Below the pieces are notes generated by a model. That model did no database searches, was not told the DNA's origin, and was given only the letters and a program-made list of their open reading frames with translations. DNA of 64,000 bases, from contig DEFD01000028.1 of the NCBI GenBank assembly GCA_002350615.1, positions 224,400 to 288,399 on the forward strand, read 5' to 3'. The first letter of the stretch is position 1. The number at the start of each line of letters is the position of its first letter. Positions 41,907 through 53,375 of the stretch are shown in pieces. A program made the position numbers and the translations under genes. Origin of the DNA: Bacteroidales bacterium UBA2861. GTDB taxonomy: Bacteria > Bacteroidota > Bacteroidia > Bacteroidales > UBA932.

Positions 41907-44381
41907 TCAGTCAAAAGTCACGATTGTAACCCCGCTGCCTCCGTGGCGGATATCTTCATCGGCCACGCTGCCCACTCCGGGCACGGTACGAAGGTATTTC
42001 TGAATCTCTTCATGCAGCACCCCGGTGCCCTTTCCGTGGATAATGCGCACGGAGGGCATCCCCAGCATCTGGGCATCGTCTATATACCGCACCACGGCGT
42101 CAAGGGCGTCCTGAAGGCGCTCCCCGCGAAGGTCGATTTCCGGTTTGAAGCGGAGTTTCCGTTCCGACAGCCCTGCATCGTAGCGCTGGCGGGGGCGTTC
42201 GAAACTTCGCCTGGAAACCTCCCTGTACTCGGATGCGGAGATCCTTTCCGCCGCATCTGCCGGCATGGTGCTGCTTATATTCCCTATTATCACGGTGATG
42301 GTTTTGGAGCTGGCCTTGGACACTTCCCCCACCATTCCGCTGCTTTTCACCAGCACTTTTTCTCCCACCTTGAGCGGCTCCGATTTTGGGGCCTCAGGCA
42401 TAGTTGGAGCCTGTTTTTCTCCCCCTTTACGGGCCTGTTTCTTCTCCAGTTTTTCCAGCTTCCTTTCTATGTACTCATCCCTGGTTTTCTTCTGGGCGAT
42501 GGCTCCGAGGAAGCCTTGCAGCTCGGCACGGACCTCTTTGGTACGGCCTTTTTCCGCCTGGCTTTCCTTGATCTCGCGGATGGTCTTCTCCACCTGTTTT
42601 CCGGCCCCCTTTACTATATCCTCGGCTTCGCGCTTGGCGTTTTCGATGATATCTTTTTTCTGGGAGCGCACCTCTTCGAGAAGAGTCCTGTATTCTTCGG
42701 TGAGCGACTCGAGTTCCCGGTCCGTATGTTTGACCTTCTGGAGTTTTTCGTCCAGGGCCTTGCGCCTGCGGACTATCTTCCTGAGATTCCTTTCAATGCC
42801 CACATACTCCTCTCCTGCACGGGCTTCGGCGTCTTTTACTATCGCCTCGGGCAAACCCATCTTGCGCGCAAGCTCGAATGCAAAGGAGTTTCCAGGAAGC
42901 CCGGTCTCAAGCTGGAAGAGAGGTTCTATGCGGGCTGCATCGAACATCATGGCGCCGTTTATCACGCCTGTCTGCGCCCCGGAGGCATAGAGTTTCAGAT
43001 TGGTGTAGTGCGTGGTAATCACGCCATAGCAGCCTCTTTTGTCTATTTCCGAGAGTATCGCTTCCGCTATGGCCCCGCCGGCTGCCGGTTCTGTCCCGGA
43101 GCCGAACTCGTCAATGAGCACCATGGTGCGTGAATCCGCTTCCGAAAGCATCTGCCGCATGTCGGAAAGGAATCCGGAGTAGGTGCTGAGGTCGCTTTCA
43201 AGGTTCTGGTCGTCCCCTATGCTCACGCAGATGCGGTCGAACACGGGCAGTTCGCTGGTTTCGGAGGTGGGCACCAGCATTCCCCACTGGAACATGTACT
43301 GCAGCAGTCCGGCGGTTTTAAGGCAGACGGACTTGCCCCCGGCGTTGGGTCCCGAGATAAGAAGTATATGTTTTTCCGGGGAGAGCGAAAGGGTCAGCGG
43401 GACGATTTCCTTCCCTTCCTTCGCCAGCGCAGCCTCCAACAGAGGGTGTCTGGCCTTGCGAAGACGAAGGTTCCCGTCTTCGGAAACTATCGGCATGCCC
43501 GCGCGGTAGGAAAGGGCGGTGCGGGCCTTGGCCATGATGAAATCGATTTCCCCCGCAAACTGGGCGCTAAGTATTATTTCAGGAAGATACGGACGAAGGA
43601 ATTCGCTGAATTCCAAAAGGATACGCTCTATTTCGCGGGTCTCTGCAAAACGCAGCCCGGCAAGGTCGTTTTCCAGTTCGATGACCTCGGCAGGCTCTAT
43701 GAAAAAGGTTTTCCCGGTAGCGGATTCCCCATATACATATCCGGAAACCTTTCTCTTGAACGCGGCCGCCACCGGAACCAGGTATTTGCCTTCACGCACC
43801 ACCACCTGGGCATCTGCGTCCGCAGCCCCTTCAGCCTGGGCCCTGGCAAGTACCGCAGCCGCCTTTTTCGCGATGCTGCCCTCTTTCGAGCGCATGTCCC
43901 TGCGGATGGAGAAAAGCTCATCGGACGCCGAATCGCGCACCTCGCCGTACTTGTCAAGGATGTTTTCTATGCGGCGGAGGACTTCCGGATACACGGTGAC
44001 GCGGGACGCCATCTTTTTCAGCTTGGGATAGACACCGTCTTTAACGCTGGCGAAAAATGCGGTGATCTTCCTGATTGTATCCAGATGGGTTTTAAGCTTG
44101 CCGAGCGACAGCACGTCTATCCTGCTTCCATCATCTTCAAGCAATTCGAGAAAAGGCAGGGCATCCACAAAGCCGGATGTGGGAAAACTGTCTTCGAACA
44201 TGCAGATAAGGCGCATTTCGTCGGTCAGCTGCAGGCGGAGACGTATCTGGGCAGGGTTGGTGCAGAAACTCTCGTTCTCGACACGTGCGGCGGCATAGTC
44301 GGTGCAGCAACGCTCCGTTATTGCCCGGCGAACCCTGTCGAAGCCAAGTTTTTCTTCTGTTCTTGCGAGATTTCCGTCCAT
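41907..44381 (-). CDS. mutS2: MutS2 ATPase/endonuclease
   Basis: A MutS paralogue that acts on branched DNA and on collided ribosomes, not in mismatch repair. The 824 residues show: core and clamp region; ATPase domain (about 320-530) with Walker A SGPNAGGKSVCLKT and Walker B TMVLIDEFGSGTEPAAG; a long Lys/Glu-rich coiled coil (about 540-680); and C-terminal Smr nuclease domain (from about 745: IDLRGERLQDALDA, VRIIHGKGTG). It shares 1 nt with the cdaA stop, so translation is coupled. Confidence 0.97.
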   Translation of the reverse strand: MDGNLARTEEKLGFDRVRRAITERCCTDYAAARVENESFCTNPAQIRLRLQLTDEMRLICMFEDSFPTSGFVDALPFLELLEDDGSRIDVLSLGKLKTHLDTIRKITAFFASVKDGVYPKLKKMASRVTVYPEVLRRIENILDKYGEVRDSASDELFSIRRDMRSKEGSIAKKAAAVLARAQAEGAADADAQVVVREGKYLVPVAAAFKRKVSGYVYGESATGKTFFIEPAEVIELENDLAGLRFAETREIERILLEFSEFLRPYLPEIILSAQFAGEIDFIMAKARTALSYRAGMPIVSEDGNLRLRKARHPLLEAALAKEGKEIVPLTLSLSPEKHILLISGPNAGGKSVCLKTAGLLQYMFQWGMLVPTSETSELPVFDRICVSIGDDQNLESDLSTYSGFLSDMRQMLSEADSRTMVLIDEFGSGTEPAAGGAIAEAILSEIDKRGCYGVITTHYTNLKLYASGAQTGVINGAMMFDAARIEPLFQLETGLPGNSFAFELARKMGLPEAIVKDAEARAGEEYVGIERNLRKIVRRRKALDEKLQKVKHTDRELESLTEEYRTLLEEVRSQKKDIIENAKREAEDIVKGAGKQVEKTIREIKESQAEKGRTKEVRAELQGFLGAIAQKKTRDEYIERKLEKLEKKQARKGGEKQAPTMPEAPKSEPLKVGEKVLVKSSGMVGEVSKASSKTITVIIGNISSTMPADAAERISASEYREVSRRSFERPRQRYDAGLSERKLRFKPEIDLRGERLQDALDAVVRYIDDAQMLGMPSVRIIHGKGTGVLHEEIQKYLRTVPGVGSVADEDIRHGGSGVTIVTFD

Positions 44382-45205
44382 TACAACTGCCTGTTATCAG
44401 TGCCGCTCTCCTGTTTCGAAGTTATGCAGGCCGCAAGTTCCGCAATGTTGGCGATGGGCCGAATGGCACCGTCCCGCACGAACGAGATCTCGCCTCTCTG
44501 CTCGCTCACCACTATTACATCCGCATCGCTGCGTTCGCTGATGCCAACGGCCGATTTGTGCCTCATCCCGTAACGGGCGGGGAGGTCTCCGCGCTCGGTT
44601 ATCGGCAGGGTGCAGCGGGCTGCGATTATGCGGTTGGAACCTATTATCATCGCCCCGTCGTGAAGCGGGGAATTCTTGAAGAAAATGTTCTCTATCAGCC
44701 TCTCCTTGATGTCGGCATCCAGACGGTCGCCGTTGTCCACTATGTTCTGGAGGTCATCCTTGCGCAGCAGAACTATCAGCGCGCCCGTCTTGCTTTCAGC
44801 CATCTGCTTGCAGGCCTCACAAATTTCCTTTACCGACTCTTTGCCAAGAGACGCTGTCTCCCTGCCGAGAATGCGGTTGAAGAAGTTTTTCTCGTTGCGG
44901 CTCAGCCATGTGCTCCGGCCGATCCGGCTCAGGAACTGGCGTATTTCCGGCTGGAAAATCACTATGAGGGCAATGGCGCCCACGTCGATGATGGTGTCCA
45001 TGAGGCTGGACAGGAGCTTCATGTTCAAGGCCACGGCAAGCACCCTGACAAGTATCAGCAGAAGTATTGCCGTAAAGATGTAGATGGCGCTGCTGCCCCT
45101 CAGCCAGCGGAATACCACATAAAGGATCATCGCCACCACGACGATGTCCAGAACATCTATAAACGACAGGCGCAGAAAGCCCAGAACTCCCAGAATCATA
45201 GTCAT
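44381..45205 (-). CDS. cdaA: Diadenylate cyclase CdaA
   Basis: Makes cyclic di-AMP, which controls potassium, osmotic balance and cell-wall stress. The 274-residue protein has three N-terminal membrane helices (to about residue 90) and a DAC domain with SPLHDGAMIIGSNRI. The second signature is RHK (YGMRHKSAVGISE) where most family members have RHR, a conservative change. An ATG two codons inside (45199) is an alternative start. It heads the cdaA-mutS2-manC-yraN run; a TATATTTG box is 7 nt upstream. Confidence 0.95.
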   Translation of the reverse strand: MTMILGVLGFLRLSFIDVLDIVVVAMILYVVFRWLRGSSAIYIFTAILLLILVRVLAVALNMKLLSSLMDTIIDVGAIALIVIFQPEIRQFLSRIGRSTWLSRNEKNFFNRILGRETASLGKESVKEICEACKQMAESKTGALIVLLRKDDLQNIVDNGDRLDADIKERLIENIFFKNSPLHDGAMIIGSNRIIAARCTLPITERGDLPARYGMRHKSAVGISERSDADVIVVSEQRGEISFVRDGAIRPIANIAELAACITSKQESGTDNRQL

Positions 45206-45212
45206 AGTTCTA

Positions 45213-45220
45213 CAAATATA
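45213..45220 (-). promoter_or_regulatory. Promoter -7 box for cdaA operon
   Basis: TATATTTG on the minus strand, 7 nt before the cdaA ATG, in the short gap after asd. Confidence 0.55.
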
Positions 45221-45235
45221 AGAAAAAAGCGGAAG

Positions 45236-46230
<995 letters not shown>

Positions 46231-46234
<4 letters not shown>

Positions 46235-48381
46235 CGTAAAATATCGTTTAACACACTGGCCGCTGCAATTTTCGCACCTTCTCCGGGGCCTTGTATCAAA
46301 AGCGGATAGGGGTGATATACGCTGCGGATGATTATGGCGTTTTCGGTCCCCTTGAGCCAGTAGGCCGGGTGTTCGCGACCTACATTCTGCACACGGATAA
46401 CGGCCTTGTAGCCATGTGGCGCCGCCTCATCCTTCGTCAGCGAAGCCACGAAGCGCTGCCTCTGCCCGGCGGCATCGGCCGCATCTTCCTTTGCCCTGAA
46501 TTCCGGCTCCGCAGCCTCAAGTTTCCGATAGAAATCTTCCAAGGGAATGCCGAAATACTCCGGCCCTATCAGGGAATCCAGCTCCACGTCCTCTTCCTCC
46601 AGGGGAACTCCGGCTTCGCGGGCCAGTATCAGCAGCTTGCGAAGAGCCTCCCGCCCGCTGAGATCTTCCCGGGGATCCGCCTCGGTAAGGCCTTCCGCCT
46701 GAGCTTTCCTCACTATGCCGGCGAAACTGTCCGGGGTAAGTGTGTATTCCGTAAGGATCCTGTTCAGGGTGCAGCTTACGACTGCTTCTATCGAGATAAG
46801 TTCATCTCCCGTATTGGCCCCTGCAGCAATGCTTTCCAGCACGGGAAGGGCGGAGCCGACGGTGGTTTCATAGCGCAGGAACACCCCGTTCTCCTGCGCC
46901 GCCGCATGCAGTGCGGAGTAATCCACGAAGGGAACGGAAAAAGCTCGCCTGTTGGAACTGACTATATTGACGCCGCTGCGCAGCAAGGGCAGATAATGGC
47001 GGAAAATGTCCGTACTCGAAGTCACATCTACAAAAACGCTTCTCCGGGGCGCGGTGCCGGCTACGACATCGAAGAAAGCCCCTCCTGCGGCCGGCAGACC
47101 TTTTTCCAGCAGTGCCGGGATGTCGGAAGGATCGATCCCTTCCGGCAAAATGACATAATGCCTGCTGTCGGAAATGCCGGCAATCCTGAGAATCCGGCCT
47201 GTCCTTTGAGCGAGGCTGGCGGAAGTCTGGGACAGAATCTCGGCGAAAGCCTTGCCAACAGCACCGTATCCTGCTATATATAAATCTGTTACCGTCTGCG
47301 AAGTCTGTTCGAAAAATTCCCGGTGGATGGCAGCGAGCGCCTGTCCTGCCACCGCAAGCCGGACGCTTGCATAGACATTTGTTCCGTCCGAAGAGAGGCC
47401 GAGAGTGCGGATGCCCGCTTTTTTAAAGCAGTCTTCCACCCTGCCGCAGGCGCTCTCTCCCGCGATCGGCCCGTCGGCCACGAGGCAAATAAGGGACTCT
47501 CCCTTGAGACCGTCGTCGATACTGGTGACGCCCATCCATTCTCCCGTCTCCTTCCCAGACACCGAGCACACCGTAGTTCCGGGGTGAGAGGGCTCGAAGG
47601 TATTGAGTATATGTATGGGGATATCCGCATCCCGCGCCGGTATCACGGTAGGGGCGTAAAGCACTTTCGCCCCATGTTCGGCCATGTCGGCAGCGGCCTG
47701 CCAGCTCATTTCCGGGATGGTGCGGGCCGCCGGCACGAGTTTGGGGTTTGCCGTCATTATGCCAGGGACATCGGTCCATATTTCAAGCCGGGACGCCTTG
47801 GACGCGGCAGCATAGAGGGCGGCGCTGAGGTCGGAACCGCCACGCCCCAGAGTCGTGCGCTTGCCGTCATATTCGCTTGCTATGAAGCCTGGCGCCACAA
47901 AGACACGGACGGATGGTTCAAGCGCCACCGCCGCTGATATATTATTGTATGTCAGCTCTTTATTATCCTTTATGACCAGGATTCTGGAATCCAGCCATTT
48001 GGTGGAAACAGCTTCGCAGGCGAGTTTGCGGGCAATGATCTTCGTGGAAAAGAGTTCACCGAAAGTCACGCACTCGTCGGCCGGGGCTTTGCGCAGTTCT
48101 TCGAAAAGCGCATCATTTTCGGCAAATGCGGATTCCCGTTCCGCTCCGGTGAAGAGGCGGACTATTATCCGGCGATGCCGCTCCCGCAACGATTCGATGA
48201 GGGTGTCGCGGACAGCACCTTCGCTGCGGCCTATCTCCAACAAGGCGTCGGTGCAGCCTGAGATGGCAGAGCATACAAGAATAACCCTGTCCCGCATGGC
48301 CGCTTTCGCGACAATGTCCAGAACCCGTGATATGTTTGTGGCGTCCGCTACGGAACTGCCTCCGAATTTCAGAACCTGCAT
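46231..48381 (-). CDS. thrA: Bifunctional aspartokinase / homoserine dehydrogenase, short regulatory region
   Basis: Catalyses the first and third steps of the aspartate pathway. The 716-residue protein has aspartokinase (about 1-275: VLKFGGSSVADATN, LGRGGSDLSAALYA, IWTDVPGIMT) and homoserine dehydrogenase (about 366-716: LYIAGYGAVGKAFAE, VDVTSSTDI, NIVSSNRRAFS). The linker that normally holds two ACT domains is only about 85 residues (282-366), against about 170 in E. coli ThrA. It retains one ACT-like stretch, so threonine feedback may differ. ATG 48381 is chosen over an upstream TTG; a TATTTTTG box is 6 nt upstream. Overlaps asd. Confidence 0.94.
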
Positions 48382-48387
48382 AACGCA

Positions 48388-48395
48388 CAAAAATA
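48388..48395 (-). promoter_or_regulatory. Promoter -7 box for aspartokinase-asd operon
   Basis: TATTTTTG on the minus strand, 6 nt before the ATG at 48381. It predicts a leaderless transcript, so no leader peptide or riboswitch control is expected. Confidence 0.55.
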
Positions 48396-48543
48396 CTAAA
48401 ATCTGCGGGATAATGAGAGAAAAACGCCGATGGTCACAATATTAACAATAATCCGCGTGATGTGATGCCATATTCGTACGGAATCGTGCCATTTTCGTGA
48501 ATAATTAGTAACTTAGCAAGGTTTAATCGATTTAATAACAATT

Positions 48544-50493
48544 ATGAAGCGACTTCTTACCATTTTTGTCATTGCGGTCCTGGCGATTCTTTCCTTCTCC
48601 TGCAAAAAAGAGAAAATCAACAGTCATGAACCCATTGTGTACATCAACGAGATAAAGGTCGATGCGAATTACTCCCTCTCCCTCGGCTCTTCCACCGGAT
48701 TCCTGCCAGTGAGCGTGAATCCTTCCAAGGCTTCCCTGAAAAAGAATGCGTCGGTTAGCTGCAATCCGGACGACGTCATCAGGTGCCATCTTACGGACAA
48801 GGGGGTTGAGATCGACCCCAAGAAGGTCGGCACTACAACGCTGACCATCACTTCCAAGGCCGATGAGGAAGTCACCGCCTCCTGCCTGGTCACCGTGACG
48901 CCGGCCCCGCTGGCGCCCAAGTCCATAGAGATTGTGAAAGAGGATTCTCATTTCCAGGACGGTGCTCTCACAATGGTCGCGGGCGAGACTTTCCAGCTCA
49001 GCGCAAAGATAAAGAACGTCAATGACGCCGTTACATCCGAATACGGCGTAGTGTGGTCCGTGGAAGAAGGAGGAAAATACATCAACCTGAATACCGGCAC
49101 CGGAGAAGTCGAAGCAAAGCCGCTTGGCGGCGCATCCAATCCCACCATCAAGGTGAAAGCGTCCGTCGAGGGCCATTCTGCCATATATGACATAGTTACG
49201 GTAAAGATCCTCAATGCTCCCACTTCCATGGCAATCACCGTCGGCACCAGCCTGTACGCCTTCAACCCTCAGCACGAACTGATTGTGAAAGTGGGCGTGG
49301 AAGGCTACCTTTATGCAGGATTCCAGCCCAGCGGCTCCCTCTCGGTCATAAATGTCGAGGTGAGCGATCCTTCGGTTCTCAAAGTAACCCTTGATGGCGA
49401 GAAGATTACATACAAGGGTCTGAAGGTCGGAAAGACGGCGAACAGTGCGCCATATCCGGTGAAACTGACCATCTCTTCCCAGTACAATCCGAATCTGAAG
49501 GATGAGATCAATGTCTATGTTGCGAACTACGACCATAGGGACCTCAAGGCCGGAGACTGGGTTTACTATTGTTCCACCAACGGCAAGTTCATTTCAAAGG
49601 ACAGCGGACGCCGCTATGACGGCTTCCCCCTGACTTATGTCAACGATGACGACACCCGCACCACCGAACCAATGCCATTCCCCGGCAACACCGTTACAAG
49701 TGGCGGTAATACTTACAAATATATTGGGGTGGTGGCCAGTACCGGTGGAATGAGTGATAGCGACTTCATGAACTGCAGCCACCTGAGCAGGTGCAGGGAC
49801 GGCAGCAACGCAACCGGCCTGTATGGGCTCAAGGATTTCAGAAAGAGCGATCTTCCCGGTATAAACAATTCATCGACTCAACACGCTCTTGTGATAAGGA
49901 AAAGCCAGAGTGCGAAAGACGTCTGGCAGGCAAAGACCGAGTGCATAGCAACCACCACTGCGAAAAAGGACGGACTTTACCAGTACCAGCTTACGGGAGA
50001 GTCCGGACATTTCGCTTTCAGTTCTGAAATGGCGACAAAACTGACAAACAAGTGGAAAGCGGAATATGAACAGACAGGCGCTTCGAACCCTCCTACATGC
50101 AACTATCCAAGCAGCGGATTCGTTTCCTTCCTTCTGCAGAAGTTCTATAACAACCACCTGAATGATAACGGCTATCGCGTCATCCCCGTCTATTATATAG
50201 AACAGGAATGCACCGACGTCCCGCAGCTTGCTCTCCCTCTGAGCGGAAAGTCAACCGGTTGGTTTGTACCCGGAAACAATGAACTCAGTGCGATAGTCTT
50301 GAATGCAGGATATCTCAATCCTACCCTCCTTAAGTCCGGCTACCAATCAATCAGCGACAGTGATCATTTCTGGACCACACTGGAAACCGAAGCAACTGAA
50401 GCAAAAACATTCTGCATGGATATAGGCAGCCTTTATAAGACTCGGGACAAGAGTTCATTCCAGGCTAAGATCTTACCAGTACTCTATCTTTAA
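48544..50493 (+). CDS. Lipoprotein with Ig-like repeats
   Basis: A 649-residue surface or periplasmic lipoprotein of unknown role. Signal LAILSFSC, then about three bacterial Ig-like (Big_2-type) domains to about residue 330 (for example VGTTTLTITSKADEEVTASC and MVAGETFQLSAKIKNV). The C-terminal half contains GWFVPGNNELSAI and HFWTTLETEATEA. Comparable C-terminal halves are found in Bacteroidota and Fibrobacter paralogous surface proteins. It ends 1 nt before dapB, but a shared function with lysine synthesis is unlikely. The start is ATG 48544 after an AT-rich gap with only a weak -7-like TAACTTAG. Confidence 0.8.
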   Translation: MKRLLTIFVIAVLAILSFSCKKEKINSHEPIVYINEIKVDANYSLSLGSSTGFLPVSVNPSKASLKKNASVSCNPDDVIRCHLTDKGVEIDPKKVGTTTLTITSKADEEVTASCLVTVTPAPLAPKSIEIVKEDSHFQDGALTMVAGETFQLSAKIKNVNDAVTSEYGVVWSVEEGGKYINLNTGTGEVEAKPLGGASNPTIKVKASVEGHSAIYDIVTVKILNAPTSMAITVGTSLYAFNPQHELIVKVGVEGYLYAGFQPSGSLSVINVEVSDPSVLKVTLDGEKITYKGLKVGKTANSAPYPVKLTISSQYNPNLKDEINVYVANYDHRDLKAGDWVYYCSTNGKFISKDSGRRYDGFPLTYVNDDDTRTTEPMPFPGNTVTSGGNTYKYIGVVASTGGMSDSDFMNCSHLSRCRDGSNATGLYGLKDFRKSDLPGINNSSTQHALVIRKSQSAKDVWQAKTECIATTTAKKDGLYQYQLTGESGHFAFSSEMATKLTNKWKAEYEQTGASNPPTCNYPSSGFVSFLLQKFYNNHLNDNGYRVIPVYYIEQECTDVPQLALPLSGKSTGWFVPGNNELSAIVLNAGYLNPTLLKSGYQSISDSDHFWTTLETEATEAKTFCMDIGSLYKTRDKSSFQAKILPVLYL

Positions 50494-50494
50494 T

Positions 50495-51154
50495 ATGAAA
50501 GTCATCATCAGCGGATACGGCCGGATGGGCCATATGGTCGAGGCTTCCCTCAAGGCGCGCGGCATCGAGCCCGTGGCCTGCAGCGAAGACATATGCAGCA
50601 CGGATCCTGCCGTTGCGAAGGAATGCGTGTGCATTGATTTCACCCAGCCTGATGCCTTCAGGGCCAACTACCCCTTCATCGCGGCCAATTTCAAGGCGGC
50701 GGTAATCGGGACTACCGGGTGGAACGACATTAAGAATCTTGTGATCGCCGAGTTCGAGAAGCATGGTACGCCCATGATTTACGCCTCGAATTTTTCAATC
50801 GGCGTGAACGCCCTTTTCGCCGCGCTTCAAAAAGCGTCGGCCGTCCTCGCCGGGCACGGTTACACCCCGCATATTACCGAAACGCATCATATCCATAAAC
50901 TGGACGCCCCATCCGGCACGGCGAAGAGTCTGGCGGAACTGGTGGAGGCATCTTTCGGCTGCAAGGTGGACATCACCTCCATCCGCGAAGGCGAAGTGGC
51001 GGGTATTCATACCGTGGAATTCCTCTCGAAGGCGGATAAACTGACATTTACCCACGAGGCCTTCTCCCGCGAAGGCTTTGCCGAAGGCGCCGTAGCCGCC
51101 GCTTTCCTCACCGAAACCCACCCCGGCGTCCATGAATTCAAAGAATTGCTTTAA
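50495..51154 (+). CDS. dapB: 4-hydroxy-tetrahydrodipicolinate reductase
   Basis: Second enzyme of the lysine/diaminopimelate branch. NAD(P)-binding start MKVIISGYGRMGHMVE; catalytic motif HHIHKLDAPSGTAKSL; YASNFSIGVN also conserved. At 219 residues it is about 50 shorter than E. coli DapB; the missing part lies mainly in the Rossmann region, a short form seen in Bacteroidota. First of dapB-dapA-dapD, 12 nt gap to dapA. Confidence 0.95.
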   Translation: MKVIISGYGRMGHMVEASLKARGIEPVACSEDICSTDPAVAKECVCIDFTQPDAFRANYPFIAANFKAAVIGTTGWNDIKNLVIAEFEKHGTPMIYASNFSIGVNALFAALQKASAVLAGHGYTPHITETHHIHKLDAPSGTAKSLAELVEASFGCKVDITSIREGEVAGIHTVEFLSKADKLTFTHEAFSREGFAEGAVAAAFLTETHPGVHEFKELL

Positions 51155-51166
51155 CAAAGGACAGTT

Positions 51167-52054
51167 ATGAAGGATTACCCCATACTGAAAGGCTGCGGCA
51201 CAGCGCTATTCACGCCCTTCAAGAAGGACGGAAGCGTGGATTACGACACTTTCGCCGCAAATATCGACCGCCAGGTAGAAGCCGGCATCCATTTCCTGGT
51301 GCCCCTCGGAACCACGGGTGAGACTCCCGCTTTGAGCACGGAGGAAAGGATTGAGATACTGAAGATTGCAAAGGCGCATTCGAAAGGCAGGCCGGTCGTG
51401 GTTGGCGGAGGCACCAACAATGTGCCGGAAACCCTTGCCGCGATGCAGGCGCTGGAGCCCTTCGGGCCGGACGTCTTCCTCATCGTGGTGCCCTACTACA
51501 ACAAGCCTCCGCAGGAAGGTATCTACCAGTATTTCAAGGCAGTGGCTGCATCTACCCGCAAGCCCATCCTTATATATAATGTCCCCGGCCGCACCGGCAG
51601 CAACATTGAGGCGGCGACTGCTCTCCGACTGGCAAAGGACATCCCCAATATCATCGGCATCAAGGAAGCCAGCAGCAGGCGGGAGCAGATTCTGGCCGAT
51701 ATCGACGGCGCCCCGGAAGGCTTCAGCGTGCTCAGCGGCAACGACGATGAAACGGCCCCTCTCATGAAGGCGGGTGCCAGCGGAGTGATCAGCGTGGCCT
51801 CCAACGTGGCCCCGAAGCAGATGGTGCAGCTCACGGAAGCCTTTCTGGCAAAGGATTTTGCAAAAGCCGATGCGATAGATGCGAGCCTCAAGGATCTCTA
51901 TAAAAATCTCTTTATCGAGAGCAACCCCATCCCGGGGAAGGCCGCCATGGCGCAGCTTGGACTGATGCAGAATGTCCTCCGCCTGCCGTTGGTCCCGGCA
52001 TCCGCAGAAACTGAAAATCTTATCGCCGGCACACTCAAAGGGCTGGAATTATAA
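51167..52054 (+). CDS. dapA: 4-hydroxy-tetrahydrodipicolinate synthase
   Basis: Condenses pyruvate with aspartate semialdehyde. The 295-residue TIM barrel has FLVPLGTTGETPALSTEE, YNVPGRTGSN (Tyr) and the Schiff-base lysine in NIIGIKEASS. It follows dapB and precedes dapD by 10 nt. Upstream supplies (aspartokinase, asd) are encoded within 5 kb on the other strand. Confidence 0.97.
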   Translation: MKDYPILKGCGTALFTPFKKDGSVDYDTFAANIDRQVEAGIHFLVPLGTTGETPALSTEERIEILKIAKAHSKGRPVVVGGGTNNVPETLAAMQALEPFGPDVFLIVVPYYNKPPQEGIYQYFKAVAASTRKPILIYNVPGRTGSNIEAATALRLAKDIPNIIGIKEASSRREQILADIDGAPEGFSVLSGNDDETAPLMKAGASGVISVASNVAPKQMVQLTEAFLAKDFAKADAIDASLKDLYKNLFIESNPIPGKAAMAQLGLMQNVLRLPLVPASAETENLIAGTLKGLEL

Positions 52055-52064
52055 ATAAAATATT

Positions 52065-52844
52065 ATGGCAGAAATAGATATCAAACGCTTCAACGAAGTG
52101 ATGGACGCCCTGGAGAAGGGAGAAATCCGAGTGGCCGAGAAGGGTCCCGACGGACAGTGGAAAGTGAATATGTGGATCAAGGAGGTAATCCTTGCCGGAT
52201 TCCGGCTCGGAGCCATCAAGGATATGAGCCAGGGGCAGTTCTCCTATTTCGACAAGGACACCTATCCCGCACGCAAATTCAGCGCCGGAGACGGTGTGCG
52301 CATCGTTCCCGGAGGAAGCAGCATCCGGCGCGGAGCATATCTCGCCCCGGGAAGCGTGGTAATGCCCCCTGCCTACGTGAACGTGGGCGCTTACGTGGAC
52401 AGCGGCACCATGGTCGATTCTCACGTCACCATCGGTTCCTGCGCCCAGGTGGGCAAAAACATCCACATTTCCGCCTCAACCCAGATCGGCGGTGTGCTTG
52501 AACCTGTGGTCGCTCTGCCTACCATCATCGAAGACGGCGCGTTCGTGGGCGGCAACTGCGGCATCTACGAAGGTACAATAGTCCAGGAAGGCGCTGTCAT
52601 CGCCAGCGGCGTGGTCATCACCTCCAGCACTGCAATCTTCGACGCCACTACCGGCGAATTCATCCGCCGCAACGCCGACGGCCGCATAGTAGTACCCCGC
52701 GGCGCCGTGGTCGTAAGCGGTAGCAAACCGGTGAGCAAAGGCCCCGCAGCCGGTTCCGGAGTGCACCTGTATTGCCCCGTGATAGTGAAATACCGTGACG
52801 AGAAGACAGCGGGCAGCGTGCATCTGGAAGATATGCTGCGATGA
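52065..52844 (+). CDS. dapD: Tetrahydrodipicolinate N-succinyltransferase
   Basis: Acylates tetrahydrodipicolinate in the succinylase branch. The 259-residue protein has a helical N-domain and a left-handed beta-helix with hexapeptide repeats (VRIVPGGSSIRRGAYLAPGS, VMPPAYVNVGAYVDSGTMVD, GVLEPVVALPTIIEDGAFVG). Its stop overlaps the ATG of the ECF sigma factor by 4 nt. Confidence 0.96.
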   Translation: MAEIDIKRFNEVMDALEKGEIRVAEKGPDGQWKVNMWIKEVILAGFRLGAIKDMSQGQFSYFDKDTYPARKFSAGDGVRIVPGGSSIRRGAYLAPGSVVMPPAYVNVGAYVDSGTMVDSHVTIGSCAQVGKNIHISASTQIGGVLEPVVALPTIIEDGAFVGGNCGIYEGTIVQEGAVIASGVVITSSTAIFDATTGEFIRRNADGRIVVPRGAVVVSGSKPVSKGPAAGSGVHLYCPVIVKYRDEKTAGSVHLEDMLR

Positions 52845-53332
52845 TTGACCGCCTGTTCCGCAAAGAATACCGGCCCCTGTGCATCTATGCACTCCATTAT
52901 CTTGGCGACACTTCGGATTCCGAAGATGTCGTAAGCGATGCTTTCGGCAAGCTTTGGGATAAAATTTCTTCTGAAGGTACCCCGGCCAACCCGCGCGCCT
53001 GGCTGTACACCTGTGTACGAAACGCCTGCGTTGACATCTTGAGAGAACGCGGGCACGAAACGTTGCTGCCGAGCGACCTTGAAGGCAGAATCAGCGACGA
53101 GGAGGCGATTGACCGAAGTGCCATAGAGGCAAGGCTCTGGACGGCCATCGAGCGGATGCCGGAGAAACGCCGTCAGATATTCCTGATGGCAAAACGGGAC
53201 GGGATGAGTTATGACGAGATTGCGGCAGAACTTGGAATTTCGGCAAACACAGTGCGAAATCATGTCGAGAACGCATTCACCTCTTTAAGGGAATCCCGTA
53301 AAGAAATCCTCAATTTCGTATTTTTCTTTTAG
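52841..53332 (+). CDS. ECF sigma factor (FecI-like)
   Basis: A 163-residue RNA polymerase sigma factor. Region 2 (about 8-55: SEDVVSDAFGKLWDKI) and region 4 (about 105-150: MSYDEIAAELGISANTVRNH) are clear. It is followed by a FecR-type anti-sigma gene and a TonB receptor with an N-terminal signalling domain, a cell-surface signalling arrangement. The ATG overlaps the dapD stop, so basal expression may come from the dap transcript. Confidence 0.94.
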   Translation: MIDRLFRKEYRPLCIYALHYLGDTSDSEDVVSDAFGKLWDKISSEGTPANPRAWLYTCVRNACVDILRERGHETLLPSDLEGRISDEEAIDRSAIEARLWTAIERMPEKRRQIFLMAKRDGMSYDEIAAELGISANTVRNHVENAFTSLRESRKEILNFVFFF

Positions 53333-53375
53333 TACTTTTTGATCTTTCTCCGTCATACTTGAAAAAAGACTGAAA

